Assembly (NCBI GenBank): GCA_020436955.1
Contig: JAGQWW010000053.1
Span: 1-11,169, forward strand
Direction: 5' to 3'
DNA from: Saprospiraceae bacterium
GTDB taxonomy: Bacteria > Bacteroidota > Bacteroidia > Chitinophagales > Saprospiraceae
Length of the DNA: 11,169 nt
Made by a program: the position numbers and the translations under genes. The notes beneath the pieces are model-generated. The model was not told the DNA's origin and made no database searches. It saw only the letters and a list, made by a program, of their open reading frames with translations. Position 1 is the stretch's first letter. Every line of letters begins with the position of its first letter. Of this stretch, positions 1-7,400 are shown piece after piece.

Positions 1-1532
1 TCGGCACCTGGAAGAAAATCCACGGTGGCATGCGTAGCCTTAGTTATCAGGAAATGGCCGATGAAATGGTCAGCTACGTCAAAGAGATGGGCTTCACCCA
101 TGTGGAGTTCCTGCCGGTGATGGAGCACCCCTACTTCCCTTCCTGGGGTTATCAGATCACCGGTTACTTTGCGCCCACCAGCCGATTCGGAACGCCGCAG
201 GATTTCATGTACCTGATGGATGCCTTCCACCAAGCCGGTATTGGCGTATTGCTCGATTGGGTGCCTTCCCACTTCCCGGCCGACGCCCACGGCCTGGCCG
301 ATTTTGACGGCACCCATCTCTACGACCACGCCGACCCGCGCAAAGGGTTCCACCCCGACTGGAAGAGCTGCATTTTTAACTATGGCCGCCACGAAGTGCG
401 TTCCTTCCTCATTTCCAACGCACTTTTCTGGATGGATAAATACCACGCCGATGGCTTGCGGGTCGACGCCGTAGCCTCGATGCTTTACCTCGATTACAGC
501 CGCGAAGCCGGGCAATGGATTCCCAATGAATATGGCGGCAACGAGAACATGGAGGCCATTTCGCTGCTCAAGGAATTCAATGAAGCTGTTTACGCCGCCT
601 TCCCCGATGCGATGACCATCGCGGAAGAATCGACTGCCTGGACGGGCGTTTCCCGGCCCACTTATACCGGCGGCCTTGGCTTCGGCCAAAAGTGGATGAT
701 GGGTTGGATGCACGATACACTCAAATATTTTAAAGAAGACCCCATCAATCGTAAATACCATCACGGTTCCATTACCTTCTCGGGAATTTATGCTTTTGAT
801 GAAAATTTCATGTTGCCTTTGTCTCATGATGAAGTGGTACACATGAAGGCTCCCTTGATTTACAAGATGCCCGGAGACGAGTGGCAAAAATTTGCCAACC
901 TGCGTCTGTTATACGGATATATGTATACCCATCCAGGCACTAAGTTGTTGTTTATGGGCGGAGAGTTCGCTCAGACCAGCGAATGGAGCGAAACCATGGG
1001 CCTTGATTGGCATTTGTTGGAACACGATAACCATAAGGACATTCAAAGATTGGTGCAGGATCTGAATCAATTGTATAAAAAGGAACCTGCATTGCATGAG
1101 ATGCAGTTCCAACCGGAAGGTTTTGAGTGGATAGACCTACAGGATTATGAAAATAGTGTACTGGTATACATGCGGAAAGGGGAAAAAGGTCATAAACCGC
1201 TGGTAGTGGTTTGCAATTTTACTCCGGTTATCCGAGAAAATTATACCATTGGACTGCCCTTTGGAGGCAAATGGGTGGAAATAATGAACACAGATGCAGC
1301 AATTTATGGCGGTTCAGATGTAAGAAACGATGCTATAAAGGTCGTTCGGAAGAAATATCATGAACAGACGCATGCATGTGAACTTTCACTGCCTCCTTTG
1401 GGTATGATAGTCCTTAAGCCTGAAAAGGTGCCTGCCAATTGGCCTCCAAAACCTAAAAAGACGGTAGCCCAAAAAGCAGAAGAAGGGGCTGCTCCCAAGA
1501 CAACCAAAAAGGAAAACTCAAAGAAAGATTGA
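1..1532 (+). CDS. glgB: 1,4-alpha-glucan branching enzyme (glycogen branching enzyme), 5'-partial
   Basis: Cytoplasmic GH13 enzyme that cuts alpha-1,4-glucan chains and reattaches them in alpha-1,6 linkage during glycogen synthesis. The frame is open to the left edge: codons before the Met at position 30 read GTWKKIHGG, a family-conserved stretch, so that Met is internal and the CBM48 N-terminus lies outside the window. Numbering from that Met, GH13 motifs appear in order: DWVPSH (76-81), DGLRVD with nucleophile D146, AEEST with acid/base E199, and SHDEVV with D267. MPGDEWQKFANLRLLYGYMYTHPG (split here only by numbering 280-303) and FMGGEFAQ (308-315) are typical of GlgB, and a C-terminal beta domain ends near LPPLGMIVLKP. 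Oddities: the usual HGK after SHDEVV reads HMK, a Lys/Ala/Pro-rich tail covers about residues 463-500, and base composition drops sharply near position 720. It converges on the HisB-type gene with a one-base gap. Family assignment is secure. Confidence 0.96.
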   Translation, partial: GTWKKIHGGMRSLSYQEMADEMVSYVKEMGFTHVEFLPVMEHPYFPSWGYQITGYFAPTSRFGTPQDFMYLMDAFHQAGIGVLLDWVPSHFPADAHGLADFDGTHLYDHADPRKGFHPDWKSCIFNYGRHEVRSFLISNALFWMDKYHADGLRVDAVASMLYLDYSREAGQWIPNEYGGNENMEAISLLKEFNEAVYAAFPDAMTIAEESTAWTGVSRPTYTGGLGFGQKWMMGWMHDTLKYFKEDPINRKYHHGSITFSGIYAFDENFMLPLSHDEVVHMKAPLIYKMPGDEWQKFANLRLLYGYMYTHPGTKLLFMGGEFAQTSEWSETMGLDWHLLEHDNHKDIQRLVQDLNQLYKKEPALHEMQFQPEGFEWIDLQDYENSVLVYMRKGEKGHKPLVVVCNFTPVIRENYTIGLPFGGKWVEIMNTDAAIYGGSDVRNDAIKVVRKKYHEQTHACELSLPPLGMIVLKPEKVPANWPPKPKKTVAQKAEEGAAPKTTKKENSKKD

Positions 1533-1533
1533 T

Positions 1534-2094
1534 TTAAATAGGCCAGGTGAGGTGTTTGTAAATGGCTTCCCAGGATTGGGTCTGCAGCATAATGGTAGTA
1601 TCTAAATCCAAGGGGCTCACCTGTATCTCATTGGCTCCCAGCGCAGGTTCCTGGTCCAGCCATATACCTTTTGCTCCCAATCGTTTGGCCAGTTCCATAT
1701 CTGTTAGTCTGTCTCCAATTACATAAGATTTGGACAAGTCATAGTTGCCTTCAATATATTCAGTAAGCATACCGGTGCCGGGCTTCCTGGTAGGTAGATT
1801 ATCTTCAGGATAGGAGCGGTCGATATGTATATTGTAAAAATGAATACCCTCGTTGGCAAGGATTTTCAAGATAAGGTCCTGTACTTTTTGGAATTTTTCT
1901 TCCGGAAATTTGGGGGTACCCAGTCCGTCCTGGTTGGTGACCATGACCAATTTAAAATCGGTCTCTTCTACTATCTTTCTAAGAAAGTAAATGACGTTTT
2001 TGTAGAATTCCAGTTTGGAGAAATCATCCAAAATGTAATCGTGCGGTTCGTAAACCAGCGTGCCGTCTCGGTCCAGAAATAACAATTTGTTCAT
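1534..2094 (-). CDS. hisB: Histidinol-phosphatase, stand-alone HisB N-terminal (HAD-IIIA) type
   Basis: HAD superfamily phosphatase, probably dephosphorylating L-histidinol phosphate in histidine biosynthesis in the cytoplasm. The protein (186 residues from the ATG at 2094) opens with FLDRDGT, giving nucleophile D8 and acid/base D10. It continues with VMVTNQDGLGT (HAD motif II, in the HisB rather than the GmhB form), RKPGTGML (motif III Lys) and YVIGDRLTDMELAKRLGAKG (motif IV). Bifunctional HisB continues into an imidazoleglycerol-phosphate dehydratase domain; here the chain stops just after SWEAIYKHL, about where the linker would begin. The cysteine/histidine zinc loop of E. coli HisB is replaced by DRSYPEDNLPT, which I recall as usual for Bacteroidota homologues. 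The frame extends upstream to a TTG at 2106, but the ATG is preferred because the family core starts right after it. GmhB is a less likely alternative. Confidence 0.85.
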   Translation of the reverse strand: MNKLLFLDRDGTLVYEPHDYILDDFSKLEFYKNVIYFLRKIVEETDFKLVMVTNQDGLGTPKFPEEKFQKVQDLILKILANEGIHFYNIHIDRSYPEDNLPTRKPGTGMLTEYIEGNYDLSKSYVIGDRLTDMELAKRLGAKGIWLDQEPALGANEIQVSPLDLDTTIMLQTQSWEAIYKHLTWPI

Positions 2095-2291
2095 ATGCAA
2101 TTTCAAAAGTAGGAGCAGAAAATTAAGAAATTAGGCGGGCGAAATGAAGTTTAAGTTAATTTTCAAAAAACCTTTTTCAAAAATGGTCCTTGTATTACCA
2201 ATTGAAGTGTTGAAATTTAACTTGACTTCCGATGAAAATCATCTTTTTAAAAAGTAATTGCCTTTAACTTTCGAAATTAAAGCCCCAGCCT
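2095..2291. promoter_or_regulatory. Divergent intergenic region with candidate promoters for the HisB-type and pyruvate kinase genes
   Basis: This A+T-rich gap separates two divergent genes, so both promoters should lie here. On the minus strand, TACTTTTG (2104-2111) matches the Bacteroidota -7 consensus TAnnTTTG exactly, but it sits only about ten bases from the ATG at 2094 and I see no TTG at the expected -33 spacing. On the plus strand, TAACTTTC (2265-2272) misses the consensus by one base and also lacks a clear -33 TTG. A 10-bp direct repeat TTTTCAAAAA occurs at 2160-2169 and 2174-2183. No convincing Shine-Dalgarno sequence precedes either start. The presence of promoters is inferred from gene layout; the exact boxes are tentative. 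Confidence 0.4.
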
Positions 2292-3839
2292 ATGGTTACG
2301 ATTCCAATTCGGCCGATGATTGAAAAGATTGAGTCTATTCGTAAGGAGATGATTGCCGAAGAATGGGCTTATGCTGATAAATTAGGTGGCCTGCAGGAAC
2401 ATTATCGGGAGAGTGCCCGCAACCTGTTGCATTATCTGATACTGCGTAAATACGATTTACGTGCCCTGCAGGAAGACCTTTCGTCCTTAGGGATTTCTTC
2501 TATTGGCCATTCAGAGCGGTATACCCTCAATAACGTTACCAATATCCTTCACTTATTGTATCTATTGGAAGGAAAGCGCCAGGAAGATTTAGAGTCCAGT
2601 GGTGTGCGCTTTTCTTTAAATTATCCGAAGAGTAAATCGAGGTTAAATGAAAATACGCTAGCGCTTTTTGGCCCGGCAAAAGTGAAGGGGCATACAAGAA
2701 TCATGGTTACCCTGCCATCAGAAGCTGCGGAGGATTATAAGTTTGTAAGGTCTCTTTTAAAAAAAGGAGTGGAACTGCTCCGTATCAATTGCAGTCATGA
2801 CCATCCGGCAGCATGGGGGCAGATGATTGCCAATATCAGGAAAGCAGAACAAGAATTAGGGGTGAAAGGATTGGTTTATATGGATCTTGCAGGACCAAAA
2901 TTGCGTACCGGATTGATAAAACCGGAAAAGTCATCAGATAAAAAGAAGAAGAAAAAATCAAAGGGTCCATTTATCCAACTTTTTAAAGGTGACCTGATAG
3001 AGGTTCATAGAGAAGAGATATTAGGAAAACAAGGAAAAAACGGTAAGCCTTCCCGCATTTCCACCACCTTACCTGAAGTCTTTAAAGACATTGTACCCGG
3101 TCAAAGCATTTGGTTTGATGATGGGAAAATTGGTGGAATCATCAAGGAAGCATCACCCGACAAGTTATTGGTTGAGATTAACCATGCCGCTATCGATGGC
3201 AGTAAGTTGAGAGGTGACAAAGGGATAAACCTTCCCGACACGGACATCCATTTACCATCCTTGACGGATTACGATTTAGAGACCCTGCCTTTTGTTGCCA
3301 AACATGCAGATTTGGTGGGTTATTCTTTTGTAAGAAAGCCGGGAGATGTAAAAGAACTTCAAAAGCGCCTGCAAAAACTAGGCAGGGAAGATGTAGGTGT
3401 TATTCTAAAAATAGAAACCAGAGAAGCATTTGATAATCTGCCTTTATTGATCTTCCAGGCTATGAAAAGTGAAAAGATGGGTATTATGATTGCCCGAGGA
3501 GACCTGGCTGTGGAGGTGGGCTGGTCGAGGATTGCCGAAGTACAGGAGCAAATCATGTGGATTTGTGAAGCAGCTCATATGCCGTATATCTGGGCAACCC
3601 AAATATTGGAAACATTGGCGAAAAAAGGCGTAGCGACAAGAGCAGAGATAACAGATGCCGCTTATGCTGCCAGAGCTGAATGTGCCATGCTAAACAAAGG
3701 TCCGTACATTCTGGATGCAGTCGACACCCTTCGAAATATTGATGAAAGGATGGTAGCCCATCATCAAAAAAAGATGGGAGCCTTGCGTCCATTGCACGTT
3801 GCCAAGCGATTTTTTAAAGCAAAAAAGGTGGTAAAATAA
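2292..3839 (+). CDS. Atypical pyruvate kinase family protein (N-terminal extension, no C-terminal domain)
   Basis: Probably transfers phosphate from phosphoenolpyruvate to ADP at the end of glycolysis, though the unusual build leaves the reaction unproven. Residues 1-130 form a helical extension absent from ordinary pyruvate kinases. The barrel then shows RINCSH (164-169; R164, N166 and S168 match substrate and K+ site residues), DLAGPKLRTG (198-207), FDDG (275-278, B domain), KGINLP (310-315), SFVR (345-348), KIE (373-375, catalytic Lys and metal Glu), ARGDLAVE (401-408, metal Asp D404), ATQILE (435-440) and TRAEITDAA (449-457). The ADP-side motif MLSGETA is replaced by MLNKGPY, and the chain ends soon after the barrel, so the roughly 120-residue allosteric domain is missing. 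Lys at 203, where K+-dependent enzymes have Glu, suggests K+ independence. A lysine-rich insert lies at 213-224. The stop codon directly abuts the stop of the convergent DinB-like gene. Confidence 0.88.
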   Translation: MVTIPIRPMIEKIESIRKEMIAEEWAYADKLGGLQEHYRESARNLLHYLILRKYDLRALQEDLSSLGISSIGHSERYTLNNVTNILHLLYLLEGKRQEDLESSGVRFSLNYPKSKSRLNENTLALFGPAKVKGHTRIMVTLPSEAAEDYKFVRSLLKKGVELLRINCSHDHPAAWGQMIANIRKAEQELGVKGLVYMDLAGPKLRTGLIKPEKSSDKKKKKKSKGPFIQLFKGDLIEVHREEILGKQGKNGKPSRISTTLPEVFKDIVPGQSIWFDDGKIGGIIKEASPDKLLVEINHAAIDGSKLRGDKGINLPDTDIHLPSLTDYDLETLPFVAKHADLVGYSFVRKPGDVKELQKRLQKLGREDVGVILKIETREAFDNLPLLIFQAMKSEKMGIMIARGDLAVEVGWSRIAEVQEQIMWICEAAHMPYIWATQILETLAKKGVATRAEITDAAYAARAECAMLNKGPYILDAVDTLRNIDERMVAHHQKKMGALRPLHVAKRFFKAKKVVK

Positions 3840-4400
3840 CTACCAGGATCCGGCAGCTAACTGTTCTTGCACTTCTTTAGCCTGGTTGAAGTGCCGCTGT
3901 TCGTGTGCTACTATGATTTCAAATGCTTTAGCAAGCGTGTAGGTAATATTTGCATTGGCCGGAGAAGTGATAAGTGTGTTTTGCTGTAAAAGGGGAGCTG
4001 CATTTGTCATCAGGGTTTTCAACTTTTCCTGGTGTTGGACAAATTGCTGTACAATGTCTGCAGGTACATCGCTTGATGCCGGTTGCCAAATTGGAAAGGT
4101 TTTAATTTTTTTGTCTCTAACTGGGCCGGAGGATTTTAAAATCATATTGCCCAGCATATTGTAAACGAAGGGCCATTTTCCCCAAAAAGGAACTTTTACT
4201 TCCCCTTGGTGGGCCTTTTTCAAAACAGGCACATACGATTCGTTGATGATAATTAGGTGATGGATATTTTGACCGATGCTCCAGGTGTCAGGTGAAGGTT
4301 TTGCGTTAAGCATATCTTTATCGAGGCTACCAAAAGCTTGTTGGAAGGACTGTGTGTTTTGGTCAATCTGGGAGCGTAGGTTTTGAATAAAAGCGTCCAT
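3840..4400 (-). CDS. DinB-like (DinB_2 family) four-helix metalloprotein
   Basis: Predicted soluble cytoplasmic protein of 186 residues in the DinB/YfiT-like four-helix bundle superfamily. Visible hallmarks are TWSIGQNIHHLI (39-50), where H48 is the likely first metal ligand, and the C-terminal AHEQRHFNQAKEV (165-177), supplying H166 and H170. Together these give the usual three-histidine site for a divalent metal. Length is typical. Members include thiol transferases and DNA-damage-induced proteins, but most are uncharacterised, and nothing here identifies a substrate. The start is the ATG at 4400; upstream bases show no strong ribosome binding site. The gene is convergent with the pyruvate kinase gene with zero intergenic bases. 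A possible promoter lies in and beside the hairpin at 4438-4478. Family is confident, function unknown. Confidence 0.82.
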   Translation of the reverse strand: MDAFIQNLRSQIDQNTQSFQQAFGSLDKDMLNAKPSPDTWSIGQNIHHLIIINESYVPVLKKAHQGEVKVPFWGKWPFVYNMLGNMILKSSGPVRDKKIKTFPIWQPASSDVPADIVQQFVQHQEKLKTLMTNAAPLLQQNTLITSPANANITYTLAKAFEIIVAHEQRHFNQAKEVQEQLAAGSW

Positions 4401-4428
4401 TATGGGGGTGTTCAGGTGAAATAATGGA

Positions 4429-4458
4429 CCAAGGTAAATATCCGGCTACTAAAATCAA
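4429..4458 (-). promoter_or_regulatory. Candidate promoter of the DinB-like gene
   Basis: Reading the minus strand, TTG (4458-4456) is followed after 19 bases by TACCTTGG (4436-4429), one base off the Bacteroidota -7 consensus TAnnTTTG and at a usual -33/-7 spacing. It would give a leader of roughly 20 bases before the ATG at 4400. The TTG lies in the loop of the neighbouring hairpin, so terminator and promoter would overlap. The match is short and could be chance. Confidence 0.3.
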
Positions 4459-4478
4459 TAGGTTTAGTAGCCGGATAT
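4438..4478 (-). terminator. Perfect 16-bp hairpin, probable terminator of the two-gene secreted-protein operon
   Basis: The arms ATATCCGGCTACTAAA (4438-4453) and TTTAGTAGCCGGATAT (4463-4478) are exact reverse complements around a 9-base loop. The hairpin begins three bases after the TGA of the 1376-residue gene on the minus strand, the expected place for an intrinsic terminator. Only a short T stretch (TTTACC) follows the stem, so a protein-binding or mRNA-stabilising role is also possible. Confidence 0.65.
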
Positions 4479-4481
4479 GGA

Positions 4482-7400
4482 TCAATTTCGATAGAGGGTA
4501 GCTTTCTCCATATAGAATCCTCGATCCGTTCGGATTTTTAAGTAATAGATGCCATCTGCCAGGCTCTGGGGAAAGGTTATTTCAAACCTGTTATCCATTA
4601 ATTTATCGATGGAAAATAGTTGGATATTTTGACCCAATTGATTGCTTATCAACAGCTCGATTGCTCCCGGGTCACTGCCCGGTATTTGAAATAGTAACTT
4701 ACCACTAGTAGGGTTGGGAAAAACTTTTAATCCCGGCAACAAAAGGTTGTTTTTTACACTACTTCGATCAACATGAATGGTATAGGTCACCAGGCTATCG
4801 CAGCCAAATTGATTGGTATACAATTGCTGATAGCTTGTGTCTTGCTGCAAGGTAATACCCTGAAAAACATCGCCGGGTGATACGGTGGTGTCGATGGAAG
4901 TGAAATCCGGATTCCTGACCTTTAAATCCAACACAATAAAACTATCACAACCATTGGGCAGGGACCAGCCCCAAAATACCTGGGTGTCATCTGTGTAAGT
5001 ATTGCCACGGAATTCAAAAGACTCCCCGTAGCAGATTTCTACTTTTACTGAGTCGCCAATAAAAGGGCAGGTATGGAAAGTGAGGGGAGGGCAGGTGTTA
5101 TTTTGGTTGTCTTCAATATACGGGAATATGGATAGGTTGATATCGGTATCGAAAGGGAGGAAGTTATTGTGAGTGAATTGAGTCTGATATCCTATATCCC
5201 TGGTAGTTACTAGGTTGTCAAGCGAATTATCTTTTCCCAATTGTATGTTGAAACCCTCAACACATGGTTTAACAGGTAACCAACTAAATGTTTGATTGAC
5301 AGAAATCAAGTGTGAGGTATCTTCCGGCGCAATTATTTCGTTGACACATAATAGGGACTTTGGCTTATAGTGAAGCAAATATCCATTATCAAGTTTAAAC
5401 CAAACATTTGATTTGTTATCTGAAAATGGCCCCTTGGAACGTACACGATTAGGCAATATAATTTCCTTCCATGTTCGGCCTAAATCTTCCGAAACTAGAA
5501 TGGATTGGTCGTTATAAAGAATTACCTCCTGGTTTGAGAGAGTTGTAACAAATTTGTTATTAAACACATTAATGTTAGGAACAATTTCCCAATTATCACC
5601 TCCATCTGTGGTGGAAAACAAAGTACTTGAAACAATCAAAAATCCAGTATCCTTATTAAAAAAAGAAACACCTAAAATGTCATTTAGATAGGGGAATTGC
5701 CTTTCCCAATTTTGTCCGCCATCACTCGTCAACTGGAGACTGCCACTTTTACCATAAATAAATCCTAAACTTTCATCAAAAAACCACAAACCAGTAAGGT
5801 CTTTTGATTCATCTGTTTGGATTTCACTCCAGGAATCACCACTATCTATAGTTTTCAAAATGATTCCTGCATTACAAACGATGTAACCAACTTGTGGAGT
5901 GACAAACTCAATATTATTAGCATTTGAAGAAGTGGTTAACTGAGAGAATTCCCAGGAATGGCCTCCATCAAATGTTTTTCCAAGTTGATTATCCTGAAAT
6001 AAGATCCAACCGATGGTTGGTGAAATGAAATTTATTTTGATGATATCTTTATCGGGAAAACTGTTTATCTGCGTCCAAGTCTTCCCTCCATTATGAGTAA
6101 AGTGTAAATCTTCAAAGCCTCTGGTAGTGGCCCAGCCTAAGGTGTCATGAAGGAAAGTAAGACTATATAAGCTCCCTAAGCCCGGAGTAATATAAGCATC
6201 AAAATAATTTTGATTAGAAGGGTCCAGGATAACCATTAGGTCTTGCTTTATGGAATCACATCCAATTTCAGAATGAATTGTGGTGTTAATTCCTTGTGAG
6301 GTATTAAAAGTGTCCTGGCCAACCCTTATACTTTCTCCTTCACAGATGTTGAAAATATTAAAGCCATATTGTGGACTTATTTCTCTAACTGTAAGTAAGA
6401 AAAGCGAATCACAGCCGCTGGGATTTTCTATAGTTATATCATGGGTTCCTCTATAATATAATACCCCTCTAAAATAAACACCTCCAGTTTGACAATAAGA
6501 TAAATCCAACGGAATTTCAATGGTGCAATCCGTGTTGATTAAATGTTTTTCCAAGCAATAAATGGTATCATGTAAGCTTACCACACCAATCTTGAAATAT
6601 AAATCTGCCTGGTCATTAAGGGAATGGAAATTCCCAAATTCATTTGTTATTCCAATTATTGAATCCTTTATCAGATTATATTGATCCTGATAATTTCCAA
6701 TACTTATGATGGAATTTTGATAACAAGTTTCAGGATTGTCCCATTTGAGCGGCTGGTCCGGATTTAAAATTGAGTCCTGTAAGTAATTTTGAAGTTCAAG
6801 ATTACATATAGGTGGGTCCAAATTGACCTTTCCAAGGTATCCGCGCCATCCGGGAATCAAAATATCTCCAAATGGGCTTTCAATTAAGTTGGAAATTACA
6901 TAATCCGCTTCTTCCGGGTAAGGAATTAATATGGGAGTGGTATGGTTTCCGGGTGCATATAGCAAGTTCCTGCCTCCATTTCCAACAAAAAATAAGGAAT
7001 TTTGTACCAGAAGGATGGAGTTCCAGTTAAAACTATTCTCATACTTTATCACATGAGATGAATCTCTGGTGTATCGATTGTATTCAAAAAAACCACGATA
7101 GTTATAGCTTACAAGTAAGGTAGTATCACTCTTCCAAACCATTCGCACAGAGGAGTGTGGCCACTCAAGAGGATGTGGCTCCCAGGTATCTCCTTTATCG
7201 TCTGAAATAAATAGCTTGTTATCACCTATTGCTGCAATTTTATCTTTACCATAGGTTGCATACAAAGGAGAAACATGACCTGGTAAACCAGTTAATGCTT
7301 CCCAGGTATATCCTCCATCTAAAGTTCGAATCAGTAGCTCTTCGTTGAGCACAATATATCCTGTGCTTTCATCAATAAACTTAAATCCTGAGTCGAAACG

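Noticed and set aside
30..32. ATG at 30 as the true start of glgB
   Set aside because: The frame is open to the left edge and upstream codons encode conserved GlgB residues (GTWKK), so this Met is internal.
2095..2106. TTG at 2106 as start of the HisB-type gene
   Set aside because: It adds only four residues before the conserved core and overlaps a candidate -7 promoter element; the ATG at 2094 fits better.
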